Shown here: in pieces, positions 8,034 to 16,227 of the stretch
How positions within the stretch are numbered: the first letter of the stretch is position 1
Layout of the letters: each line of letters begins with the position of its first letter
NCBI GenBank assembly: GCA_016214695.1
Contig: JACRNY010000001.1
Location: 992,001 to 1,056,000 of the forward strand
Origin: Nitrosomonadales bacterium
GTDB lineage: Bacteria > Pseudomonadota > Gammaproteobacteria > Burkholderiales > Gallionellaceae
Direction: 5' to 3'
DNA length: 64,000 nt
Program-made: the position numbers and the translations under genes
Notes under the pieces: model-generated
Told to the model about the DNA's origin: nothing
Database searches by the model: none
The model's input: only the letters and a program-made list of their open reading frames with translations

Positions 8034-9143
8034 ATGGCATTGGTAAAATGTAGAGAGTGTGGAAGTGAAGTTAGCGATTCAGCCAAGACTTGCCCAAAGT
8101 GTGGAGTTAGCTCACCAGCGGATATACATAAGGTTTCTAAGCAGCCCTCTCTGAAATGCAGAGAGTGCGGAAAGGAAATTACAACGAAGGATTGGAAGGC
8201 TTGCCCTCATTGTGGAATCAAAAGTCCTGCTGTAAAGCCTAAGACAGTGAAATGCACGAAATGTGGTGGCGAAGTTGAGCAATACGCTAAAGTCTGTCCG
8301 GCTTGTGGGGAGAAGAATCACAACGGTGGCATTAATAAGAAAATGGCGATGATTTGGGTTTTAGTTGTGATTGGCGTAGTTGTATATATAGTAAATCGCA
8401 CGCCATCCCCACCAAAAGAATTGACACCTGAAAAGGTAGTTAACGATTCTTCCTCGACAGGCTCGATGAATACCGGACAACCTGTAATTTCTCCAGCTCA
8501 AACCGTAAATTCGCAGATAGTGCAAACCAGTGCGAACGACAATGCTGATTTAATGAAATTTGCTCGTGCTAATGGCAGCAAATTTAAGAGCGAAATAGTT
8601 GCGGTCGGAAAAGCATCTGTCGGGGCAAGAGTGATAGTGAGTTTTCGCGATTTTGTGGGCCCATCAGGCGCGACTTATGATGAAAACAAGGGCGAAATGG
8701 TAATTCCAGAATTCAGCAGTTTGGGCATGATTAAATTTGAACAAGAATGTACGCCTGCTGGAACGTATGAAGGCCAGAATGCTTTTGGAGCTAAAGCAAA
8801 AATCACGAATGAACTATGTGACATATTTTATGTCGATCATCTAGACTTCAGGGGGAAATCGCTTAGTCATAAGCGGATCAAGATGAGCCCTTCACAATAT
8901 CGAGAAATTATTAACAATGGAGTCCAGGCCGAGATAGATTTTTCAATTCGTCAGCCCTCTAAGGGGTATGTAGTGAAGTATGGTGAAGGAGAAAAAGAGG
9001 CGACCATCTCCGATCCGACTCATTCCAATAATAAAGTTTGGACAATAAATGGAATAATTGATGGAGTTAGGTATTTTCTGCCTGGATCGAAAGATCCGGT
9101 AACCGTTATCAAAGCCCCCTCCGAAGTAGTCAAAGTTAAGTAA
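8034..9143 (+). CDS. Zinc-ribbon membrane protein of unknown function
   Basis: The 369 residues begin with three zinc ribbons. Cysteine pairs are at 6/9 and 20/23, 42/45 and 57/60, and 74/77 and 88/91. A single membrane helix follows at about 104-120. The C-terminal 240 residues are polar and presumably extracytoplasmic; they start with a Ser/Thr/Pro linker and continue as a beta-rich unknown domain. The zinc ribbons would be cytoplasmic. The ATG has GGGGAG seven bases upstream. The gene is AT-rich, a sign of transfer. Its place between a repressor and a restriction system suggests cargo, but no function can be assigned. Confidence 0.75.
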   Translation: MALVKCRECGSEVSDSAKTCPKCGVSSPADIHKVSKQPSLKCRECGKEITTKDWKACPHCGIKSPAVKPKTVKCTKCGGEVEQYAKVCPACGEKNHNGGINKKMAMIWVLVVIGVVVYIVNRTPSPPKELTPEKVVNDSSSTGSMNTGQPVISPAQTVNSQIVQTSANDNADLMKFARANGSKFKSEIVAVGKASVGARVIVSFRDFVGPSGATYDENKGEMVIPEFSSLGMIKFEQECTPAGTYEGQNAFGAKAKITNELCDIFYVDHLDFRGKSLSHKRIKMSPSQYREIINNGVQAEIDFSIRQPSKGYVVKYGEGEKEATISDPTHSNNKVWTINGIIDGVRYFLPGSKDPVTVIKAPSEVVKVK

Positions 9144-9264
9144 TAGACCAGCCTGGCAATAGTTAGGGTGCTAATGGGGGGGTATCGTCGGATAGCATTT
9201 TGCTACATAATCCGCCCCCGTAAGCGCATGGCCCATCCTTTTGGAACATCGCAAAGGAAACAAA

Positions 9265-9792
9265 ATGCCAGTTCATGTAAAGCACTTCGATCGAGACAAG
9301 GCACTGGAAGCGATTCTCTTCATCGCCAAAAGTCTCAACAATCCGACCTTCCATAGCATCTCCAAGATGCTCTATCTTTCCGACAAGCTGCATCTGCAAG
9401 ATTATGGCCGCTTGATTTGTGGCGACCGTTACATTGCGATGGACAACGGCCCTGTCCCATCCGCCATTTACGACATGATGAAAGTGGCGGCAGGCAGACG
9501 CTCAATAGATGTGGACTGGGATGAGATTATTCGCGAAGCCATGGCCGTGCGTCATGGCCGAGAAATCGTTGCCAAGCGCGAAAGCAACCTCGACTTGCTG
9601 TCCGAATCAGAAATCGAGTGCATCCAGAAAACCATTGCCGTATTTGGCAACAAGAGCTTTGGCGAACTCACCGACATCACCCATGACAGCGCATGGGATG
9701 CCACGGATGACAACCAAACCATCCCCCTCGCATCCATCGTAGCCACACTACCCAATGCTGCCGAAGTGGCGGGTTACCTGCATGTGCATTGA
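9265..9792 (+). CDS. Panacea-domain (DUF4065) protein, antitoxin-like
   Basis: The 175-residue protein carries the DUF4065/Panacea signature: KMLYLSDKLHLQDYGRLICGDRY-type segment (about residues 33-55) followed by AMDNGPVPSAIYD. Panacea domains occur in SocA and in many antitoxins that neutralise unrelated toxins. I chose the ATG at 9265, with AAGGA eight bases before it, over one 24 bases upstream. The stop overlaps the next gene's ATG (TGATG), indicating translational coupling with a possible toxin. The pair sits directly ahead of the type III restriction genes. Confidence 0.82.
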   Translation: MPVHVKHFDRDKALEAILFIAKSLNNPTFHSISKMLYLSDKLHLQDYGRLICGDRYIAMDNGPVPSAIYDMMKVAAGRRSIDVDWDEIIREAMAVRHGREIVAKRESNLDLLSESEIECIQKTIAVFGNKSFGELTDITHDSAWDATDDNQTIPLASIVATLPNAAEVAGYLHVH

Positions 9793-10253
9793 TGTCACCC
9801 CTTGGCGCACACTTCCCGGCTGAACTACTGCGCCCCCGCATTGAAGCTGCCCTCAAGCCGGGATGTGTCGTCAAGCTGCTGGTCAAGTTTCCCCAAGTCA
9901 CCAAAGAAAAATATCTGGTCCTCGTCGCAGACGATGATCCTGAATACCTCACCTTCATCGTCAACTCCGACATCAATCCCTTCATTGCCAGCAAGCCGCA
10001 CCTGTTGCAATGCCAAGTAGCCATTGATGCCGCAAGCCACTCCTTTCTGGATTACGACTCTCATGTGGCTTGCCATGAAGTGCTCCCCATGAAGCGCGAA
10101 GAGGTCATCAAAAGCCTGATGGGCAATCCGGCGGGCATAAAAGGCAACGTGTCGCCCGATGTGAGAGAGCAAATCGCCGCTGCCGTGAAATTCGCCAAGA
10201 CCATCGACAATGACAAAAAGAACCGCATCATCGCGGCGCTGGAAGGTAACTAA
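9792..10253 (+). CDS. Partner of the Panacea protein, possible MazF/PemK-like toxin
   Basis: The 153 residues start with a beta-rich part (KPGCVVKLLVKFP, then KEKYLVLVA, then FIVNSDINPF) that loosely recalls the MazF/PemK barrel, which opens with a PGD-type strand followed by K-R-P-hydrophobic. The C-terminal third is helical and charged. The gene overlaps the Panacea gene by one base and ends three bases before mod. By position it is either the toxin of a Panacea pair or a third component of the restriction system. I do not recognise the family with certainty. Confidence 0.5.
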   Translation: MSPLGAHFPAELLRPRIEAALKPGCVVKLLVKFPQVTKEKYLVLVADDDPEYLTFIVNSDINPFIASKPHLLQCQVAIDAASHSFLDYDSHVACHEVLPMKREEVIKSLMGNPAGIKGNVSPDVREQIAAAVKFAKTIDNDKKNRIIAALEGN

Positions 10254-10256
10254 TAC

Positions 10257-11768
10257 ATGCCCACGCTAGACTGGCTCAACCGCGCCGAAGCACTCACCTC
10301 GTCGGACAAAGTACCTTACCGAATATTGGAACCCGTGTCAGAACACGGCGATGGTGAGGCTGAGAATTTACTGATTCATGGCGACAACCTCGACGCACTC
10401 AAAGCCCTGCTGCCCTTCTATCGCGGTCGCGTGAAGTGCATTTTTATTGATCCGCCCTACAACACCAAAAGCGCGTTCGAGCATTACGACGACAACCTCG
10501 AACACAGCCAGTGGCTGTCGATGATGTATCCGCGCCTCGTGCTACTACGCGAACTGCTGGCTGAGGATGGAAGCATCTGGGTGACCATAGACGACAACGA
10601 AGGGCATTACCTGAAGGTGTTGATGGATGAGGTGTTTGGACGTAGGAACTTTGTATCAAATGTCCTATGGCAAAAAAGAACGTCCCCCGATGCGCGCATC
10701 CAACTTGGAGCAGCTCACGATCATGTTTTAGTTTTCGCAAAGACAATTGAGCGAGTTGCTTTTAACAAGCTCACGATTTCCCCAGAGCAAGCTCTCAATT
10801 TCAAGAACTCTGACAATGATCCACGCGGCGCGTGGGCTTCAACAGACTTTACAGCTCAAGGATGGCGGCCTAATCAAATGTATAAGCTTCAATCTCCAAG
10901 CGGAGTTGAATTTGAACCGCCGCCAGGACGTTGTTGGTCAAACATCGAGAGTGAATTTAGAAAGCTCCTTGCGGAAGGCCGCATGTGGTTTGGAAAAGAT
11001 GGCAAAGCACGCCCAAGAGTGAAAAACTATCTTTCCGAAAGTAATGGTATTAGCTCATGGTCTTGGTGGGCAAATTCAGAGGTCGGCCACAACCAAGAAG
11101 CCAAAAAGGAAATCAATGTACTGTTCGGTGCAGACGATGCCTTTGATACACCCAAGCCAGAGCGATTGATTCAACGCATTCTTCACATTGCCACAAATCC
11201 CGGCGACCTCGTTCTCGACAGCTTCCTCGGAAGTGGCACCACGGCTGCCGTTGCCCACAAGATGGGGCGGCGCTGGATCGGTATCGAGATGGGCGAACAT
11301 GCAGAGACGCATTGCATACCGCGTATGCAAAAGGTAATCGAGGGCGAGCAGGGTGGCATCTCGCAAGCGGTAAATTGGCAAGGTGGTGGTGGCTTCCGTT
11401 TCTTGCGATTGGGCGATCCGATGTTCAATGCGGATGGCAGCATTCATGCGGCAGTGCGGTTTGCCACGCTGGCGAGTTTTGTGTGGATGCAGGAGACGGG
11501 GCTTGCCAAGAGTGGTCCGTGGAAAGTACCAAAGTTGGGGGAGCATGAGGGGCGCGGTATCTATTTGCTGTTCAACGGCATCCTCGGCGATAAGCGCCCG
11601 CAATCGGGCAATGTGCTAACCAATGAAGTGCTGGCGGCAATCGACAGCATCTGCCCGCATGATGGGCCAAAGACCATTTACGGCGAGGCGTGTCGCCTGG
11701 GTGCAGCACGCTTGGCGGCAGTAGGTGTGACGTTCAAACATATTCCTTATGACGTGAAGGCGCGATAA
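10257..11768 (+). CDS. Type III restriction-modification methyltransferase (Mod)
   Basis: The 503-residue enzyme is a beta-class adenine N6 methyltransferase. DPPY (residues 65-68) comes first, the target recognition region lies between about 120 and 290, and the AdoMet loop FLGSG comes at 323-327. In type III systems Mod recognises an asymmetric site, methylates one strand, and forms a complex with Res. It begins three bases after the Panacea partner and ends two bases before res, so all four genes look like one transcript. The central segment is more AT-rich than the ends, as often seen in exchanged recognition domains. Confidence 0.93.
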   Translation: MPTLDWLNRAEALTSSDKVPYRILEPVSEHGDGEAENLLIHGDNLDALKALLPFYRGRVKCIFIDPPYNTKSAFEHYDDNLEHSQWLSMMYPRLVLLRELLAEDGSIWVTIDDNEGHYLKVLMDEVFGRRNFVSNVLWQKRTSPDARIQLGAAHDHVLVFAKTIERVAFNKLTISPEQALNFKNSDNDPRGAWASTDFTAQGWRPNQMYKLQSPSGVEFEPPPGRCWSNIESEFRKLLAEGRMWFGKDGKARPRVKNYLSESNGISSWSWWANSEVGHNQEAKKEINVLFGADDAFDTPKPERLIQRILHIATNPGDLVLDSFLGSGTTAAVAHKMGRRWIGIEMGEHAETHCIPRMQKVIEGEQGGISQAVNWQGGGGFRFLRLGDPMFNADGSIHAAVRFATLASFVWMQETGLAKSGPWKVPKLGEHEGRGIYLLFNGILGDKRPQSGNVLTNEVLAAIDSICPHDGPKTIYGEACRLGAARLAAVGVTFKHIPYDVKAR

Positions 11769-11770
11769 CG

Positions 11771-14434
11771 ATGGCTGACTTTTCACTCAAGAGTTATCAA
11801 TCCGCAGCGCTTTCAGCGCTTGCTAGTTATTTTCATAGTGCAACCACGGTGGGTGCGGCGAGTGCGTTCCAGCAATTCGCAAACCGTCCTTATCAAACGG
11901 ATGCGTTCGGCGAGATACCTTGTGTATGCCTGCGCATCCCCACAGGCGGCGGCAAGACGTTGATGGCTTCACATGCCATTGTGAGTATGGCGCGTGAGTG
12001 GCAATCCAACGATGCGCCGGTGGCGGTGTGGTTGGTGCCGTCCGATGCGATTCGTTCGCAGACGCTGACCGCATTGCAGACCCCGGGGCATCCGTATCGC
12101 ACGGCTCTGGAAGAGGCTTACGGCCAACGTTTGCAGGTGTGCGATTTGGATCGTGTGAGTACGCTGTCACCTACCGATTGGGGGCGGCAAACCATCGTGG
12201 TGGTGGCGACGATTCAGAGCTTCCGCGTGGAGTTGGCAGACACACGCAATGTGTATGCGTTTTCGGAAGCTTTCGAGCGGCATTTCAAGGCACTGCCTGC
12301 GGAAAAGTTGGCACGCCTAAAAGACACGCCCGATGCGTTTGTTACGGAGGCGGATGTTGCGGGTAATGCGATGCTCAAGCCGTTCGCCGGGCAAGCGCGT
12401 TACTCGCTGGCGAATTGGCTGGCATTACAAAATCCACTGATCGTGGTGGACGAGGCGCACAACGCACGCACCCAAAATAGTTTTATCGCGCTGAAGCGTT
12501 TGAACCCATCGGCGATTTTGGAATTGACCGCCACGCCCTTGCCGCACCAGAGCAATGTGCTGTACCACGTGTCGGCACAGGAGCTGCAAGCGGAGGATAT
12601 GATCAAGCTGCCGATCACTTTGCGCGAACATGCGGAAGGTTGGCAGGCGGCGGTATTTGGCGCAGTGCAAACACGACAGTGGTTGGAGACTGAGGCGCAG
12701 CAAGCGCAAGCAGCAGGTGATGCTTACGTGCGCCCCATCGTGTTATTCCAAGCACAGAACGTGAACGATGCTGTGCCGCCGGAATCGTTGCGCCAGCATC
12801 TGATTAACGAGCTACACATTCCAGAAGATCAAATTGCGATTGCCACTGGTAGCCAGCGCGACTTGGATGGTGTGGACATGTTTTCTCCCGCGACGCAGTT
12901 GCGCTACATCATCACGGTGCAAGCCTTGCGCGAAGGATGGGATTGTCCGTTCGCTTATGTGTTGTGTTCTTTACAACCGCTATCGAGCGCGACAGCAGTG
13001 GAGCAGTTGCTGGGCCGGGTGTTGCGTATGCCTTATGCCAAGCGGCGTGGTCGTGAATCATTGAACCGAGCTTATGCACATGTGTGCGAGGCAACCTTTG
13101 CTCATGCGGCGGGGGCACTGGTGGATCGCTTGGTGGGCAACATGGGCTTCGAGGCGCTGGATGTAGCTTCGATGATTGCTCCGCAAATGCCGTTGTTCGA
13201 TGCAACACAACCCGCACCTGCATTGCCCCCTGTGACCACGATATTGGAAGTGAGCAATGCAGCCGGCTTGCAACATGCGGCAGGTGTGACTATTGCCCCG
13301 TCAGCAAGTGGCAAAGGGGCTGTGGTGACATTGACCGGGCATGTAGATGAGACGGTAGAGAAGTTGTTGCTGGCGGCAGAGCGCAGCGAGAGGAAACAAG
13401 ATTTAATCCGCCAGAAGGTAACGCAGCACAACGCGATTGTCGCCGCAGAGACTGCCCCGTCGATGCGCGGAGTGCCATTCCTGCCCGTTCCCCCGCTGGG
13501 CTATCGCTACGATGCGCAAGCGCCGTTGTTCCCGCTGGAACGAGAGGCGGTGCTGGAGAGTGTGGATTTGAATCTGCTTGCGCAGACCGTTTCGCTGCCG
13601 GGTTTTCAGGTGGTGGAGCAGGACAATGCGTTCGAGATTTATCTCGACCAGCAGAAGCAGGTAAAGATGCGCACGGCGGATGTAGGCCAGCTTGCGCTGG
13701 ATGGCGTGAATATCCATATCACCACGGACGACTTGGTTCGCTGGCTGAACCGTGAGGTGCGTCAGCCCGATGTGGTGCAGTCCCACTTGCTGGCGTATTT
13801 GAATGCGGTGGTGAATCACTTGGTCAACGATCAGCGTGTGTCGCTGAATACTTTGGCGCGTATGCGCTTTGTGTTGGCAAAGCGAATCAATTCACAAATC
13901 GCTGACATGCGCGATGCGGCGGCGAAGTCGCAGTTCCAACAGCTGGTGTTGGATGGTGGCTGGAAAGTCGAGCCGGACTGGTCGCACACGTTCAAGTTCG
14001 AGCTAGGCATCTACCCTGCGCCTGCGGGTAGCCGTTATGCGGGGCGCTGGGAATTTAAGAATCATTACTACCCCGTGATTGCCGATTTGAAGGACAAGGG
14101 CGAGGAGTTCGAGTGTGCTCGATTCATTGATCGGCATCCTCAAGTGAAACATTGGGTGCGCAATTTGGATCAAGCGGCATTCGGCTTTTGGTTGCCCACC
14201 GCGCAAGGAAGATTTTTCCCAGACTTCATCGCAGAATTAAAGGACGGTCGTGTTGCCGTGATCGAATACAAAGGCGCGCACCTGCGCACACTGGCTTCTG
14301 AAATTGAGAAGCGCAAGGTTGGTGAACTATGGGCAGCCAGCAGCGGTGGCAAGTGTGTATTTGGTTTTGTATATCTCGATGACGCCGGATTGAATCTCGC
14401 AGGACAGCTCGAAGCAGTTTTTGCTTCACAGTAG
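11771..14434 (+). CDS. Type III restriction enzyme Res subunit
   Basis: The 887-residue protein couples ATP use to cleavage of unmodified DNA together with Mod. The superfamily 2 helicase core shows PTGGGKT (residues 57-63), DEAH (227-230) and LLGRVLRMP near residue 415. The C-terminal nuclease has a PD-x13-EYK pattern (D818, E832, K834). Both catalytic modules appear intact. It is the last gene of the element. About 200 bases of AT-rich DNA separate it from trpG. Confidence 0.93.
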   Translation: MADFSLKSYQSAALSALASYFHSATTVGAASAFQQFANRPYQTDAFGEIPCVCLRIPTGGGKTLMASHAIVSMAREWQSNDAPVAVWLVPSDAIRSQTLTALQTPGHPYRTALEEAYGQRLQVCDLDRVSTLSPTDWGRQTIVVVATIQSFRVELADTRNVYAFSEAFERHFKALPAEKLARLKDTPDAFVTEADVAGNAMLKPFAGQARYSLANWLALQNPLIVVDEAHNARTQNSFIALKRLNPSAILELTATPLPHQSNVLYHVSAQELQAEDMIKLPITLREHAEGWQAAVFGAVQTRQWLETEAQQAQAAGDAYVRPIVLFQAQNVNDAVPPESLRQHLINELHIPEDQIAIATGSQRDLDGVDMFSPATQLRYIITVQALREGWDCPFAYVLCSLQPLSSATAVEQLLGRVLRMPYAKRRGRESLNRAYAHVCEATFAHAAGALVDRLVGNMGFEALDVASMIAPQMPLFDATQPAPALPPVTTILEVSNAAGLQHAAGVTIAPSASGKGAVVTLTGHVDETVEKLLLAAERSERKQDLIRQKVTQHNAIVAAETAPSMRGVPFLPVPPLGYRYDAQAPLFPLEREAVLESVDLNLLAQTVSLPGFQVVEQDNAFEIYLDQQKQVKMRTADVGQLALDGVNIHITTDDLVRWLNREVRQPDVVQSHLLAYLNAVVNHLVNDQRVSLNTLARMRFVLAKRINSQIADMRDAAAKSQFQQLVLDGGWKVEPDWSHTFKFELGIYPAPAGSRYAGRWEFKNHYYPVIADLKDKGEEFECARFIDRHPQVKHWVRNLDQAAFGFWLPTAQGRFFPDFIAELKDGRVAVIEYKGAHLRTLASEIEKRKVGELWAASSGGKCVFGFVYLDDAGLNLAGQLEAVFASQ

Positions 14435-14553
14435 TTATGCCTATGTCGCCTCTCACCCTTTGATAAATGGGATAATCAGGTTGAGCAATTATTGCCAGTG
14501 CCAATTCCAACCAAAATAGCCTGAAATTCTGCAAAAAAGCATCATTTCAAATT

Positions 14554-14573
14554 GGTGGTAAATCGGTGGTAAT
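14554..14573 (+). repeat. Right arm-type repeat (two GGTGGTAA units)
   Basis: This matches 1812-1831 at 19 of 20 bases in the same orientation, with two GGTGGTAA units 11 bases apart. It ends 63 bases before the right core. See the left copy for interpretation as arm-type integrase sites. Confidence 0.55.
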
Positions 14574-14593
14574 AATTTAATTATCGCAAAGAT

Positions 14594-14613
14594 TTATGCA
14601 ATTGATTGCATAA
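14594..14613. promoter_or_regulatory. Palindrome TTATGCAAT-TG-ATTGCATAA upstream of trpG
   Basis: Perfect nine-base arms flank two bases. The palindrome ends 23 bases before the trpG start codon and overlaps a -10-like CATAAT (14609-14614). I see no convincing -35. The inner TGCAAT/ATTGCA matches the left-end palindrome. It may be an integrase or excision-factor site, an operator for the substitute trpG promoter, or both. Confidence 0.5.
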
Positions 14614-14636
14614 TAATCAATAAGGTAATACCAATC

Positions 14637-14660
14637 ATGTTATTGATGATCGACAACTAC
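14637..14660 (+). repeat. attR core: trpG codons 1-8
   Basis: This is the right-hand copy of the 24-bp imperfect repeat. The element supplies the bases upstream of the crossover, so the start codon and 5' leader of today's trpG are element-derived while the rest of the gene is host DNA. Only an AAGG at 14622-14625 serves as a weak ribosome binding site, compared with GGAGGA at the original site. Confidence 0.85.
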
Positions 14661-15206
14661 GACTCCTTCACCTACAACCTGGTGCAATACTTCGCCGAAC
14701 TCGGCGCGGACGTGGTGGTAAAGCGCAACGACGAGATCAGCGTGGATGACATCGCGAAGATGAACCCGCAGCATCTGGTCGTCTCACCCGGCCCCTGCAC
14801 GCCGAACGAGGCGGGCATCTCGGTCGCGGCGATCAAGACTTTCGCGGGCAAGATCCCCCTGCTCGGCGTCTGCCTCGGCCACCAGAGCATAGGCCAGGCC
14901 TTCGGTGGCAGGATCATTCACGCCAAGACATTGATGCACGGCAAGACCTCGCTCATCCACCACCACGGCAACAGCGTGTTCACCGGACTGCCTTCTCCGT
15001 TCACCGCCACGCGCTACCATTCGCTGGTGATCGAGCGCGAGACCATCCCTGATTGCCTGGAGATCACCGCCTGGACCGATGATGGCGAGATCATGGGCGT
15101 GCGCCACAAGACGCTGGCCGTGCACGGCGTGCAGTTCCATCCCGAATCCATCCTGACCGAACACGGCCATGACATGTTGAGGAACTTCCTGGAGGGCAAA
15201 CCATGA
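14637..15206 (+). CDS. trpG: Anthranilate synthase component II (glutamine amidotransferase)
   Basis: TrpG hydrolyses glutamine and passes ammonia to TrpE. The 189 residues carry the class I triad: C79 in GVCLGHQ, and H168 and E170 in QFHPES. The protein is intact although an element sits at its 5' end, because the element restores the first eight codons. It has lost its place next to trpE and must be transcribed from element DNA or read-through. The stop overlaps the trpD start by four bases (ATGA). Confidence 0.97.
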   Translation: MLLMIDNYDSFTYNLVQYFAELGADVVVKRNDEISVDDIAKMNPQHLVVSPGPCTPNEAGISVAAIKTFAGKIPLLGVCLGHQSIGQAFGGRIIHAKTLMHGKTSLIHHHGNSVFTGLPSPFTATRYHSLVIERETIPDCLEITAWTDDGEIMGVRHKTLAVHGVQFHPESILTEHGHDMLRNFLEGKP

Positions 15207-16219
15207 AACCGCAAGACGCACTCAAACGCATCATCGAGCACCGCGAGATCTTCCACGACGAGATGGTCTCGCTGATGCGCCAGATCATGGGCGGCGAAGT
15301 CACCCCCGTGATGATCGCGGCCATCATCACCGGCCTGCGCGTGAAGAAAGAGACCATCGGCGAGATCGCCGGTGCGGCGACGGTGATGCGCGAGCTCTCC
15401 ACCAAGGTCGCCATCGCCGACGACAGCAAGCTGGTGGACACCTGCGGCACCGGCGGCGACGGTGCGCACACCTTCAACATCTCCACCGCCTCGGCCTTCG
15501 TCGCGGCAGCGGCGGGCGCGAAGATCGCCAAGCACGGCGGCCGCTCGGTATCGTCGCAATCGGGCAGCGCGGACGTGCTGGAGGCGCTGGGCATCAACAT
15601 CAACCTCTCGCCCGAGCAGACCGCCAAATGCATAGCCGAGGTCGGCTTCGGTTTCATGTTCGCACCCAATTACCACAGCGCGATGAAGCACGCCGCGCCG
15701 GTGCGCAAGGAACTGGGCGTGCGCACGCTGTTCAACATTCTCGGCCCACTGACCAATCCCGCTGGCGCCAAGCAGCAACTACTCGGCGTGTTCCACCCCG
15801 ACCTGGTCGGTATCCAGGCGCGCGTGCTGCAGCGCCTCGGCAGCTCGCGCGTGATGGTGGTGCACGGCACCGACGGACTGGACGAGATCACACTCACCGG
15901 CGCCACCATGGTGGCGGAACTCAAGGACGGCGAGGTGCGCGAATACACCGTGCACCCGAAACAGTTCGGTTTAAACACCGCCTCGCTGGAAGAAATCCAG
16001 GCCGTCAACGTGCAGGCCTCGCGCGACATGATCCTCGACGTGCTCGACAACCAGCCCGGCCCGGCACTGGACATCGTGCTGATGAACGCGGGCGCTTCCA
16101 TCTATCTCGCCGGGCTGGCAGACACCCTTGAGCGCGGTGTGCAGAAGGCCGCTGAGACGCTTGCCAGCGGTGCCGCCAAGCGTAAACTGGCTGAACTGGT
16201 ACAGGTCAGCAACAGCTGA
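15203..16219 (+). CDS. trpD: Anthranilate phosphoribosyltransferase
   Basis: TrpD transfers the phosphoribosyl group of PRPP to anthranilate. The 338 residues show the PRPP-binding CGTGGDG and the following NISTASA and KHGGRSVSS segments. It overlaps trpG by four bases. The usual next gene, trpC, is absent; an HD-GYP gene follows after eight bases. Confidence 0.97.
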   Translation: MKPQDALKRIIEHREIFHDEMVSLMRQIMGGEVTPVMIAAIITGLRVKKETIGEIAGAATVMRELSTKVAIADDSKLVDTCGTGGDGAHTFNISTASAFVAAAAGAKIAKHGGRSVSSQSGSADVLEALGININLSPEQTAKCIAEVGFGFMFAPNYHSAMKHAAPVRKELGVRTLFNILGPLTNPAGAKQQLLGVFHPDLVGIQARVLQRLGSSRVMVVHGTDGLDEITLTGATMVAELKDGEVREYTVHPKQFGLNTASLEEIQAVNVQASRDMILDVLDNQPGPALDIVLMNAGASIYLAGLADTLERGVQKAAETLASGAAKRKLAELVQVSNS

Positions 16220-16227
16220 TAACCGAC

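Larger units (their letters stand above)
1664..14660 (+). mobile_element. Integrative element inserted in the 5' end of trpG, with defence cargo
   Basis: The element is bounded by imperfect 24-bp repeats of trpG codons 1-8 and is about 13 kb long. A P4-type integrase lies just inside the left end. Gene order is integrase, AlpA-like, Rep-like, RarA-C-like, tyrosine recombinase, RadC, XRE (reverse strand), zinc-ribbon protein, Panacea protein, partner, Mod, Res. Base composition in the first third is clearly more AT-rich than the flanking host genes. No relaxase, type IV secretion, capsid or terminase gene is present, so it is either a satellite-like or non-autonomous element or a mobile defence island. 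Both ends carry related palindromes and GGTGGTAA repeats. Confidence 0.85.

Noticed and set aside
1664..14660. CRISPR array or conjugation genes in the element
   Set aside because: No regularly spaced repeats, Cas-like proteins, relaxase, coupling protein or secretion genes are present.
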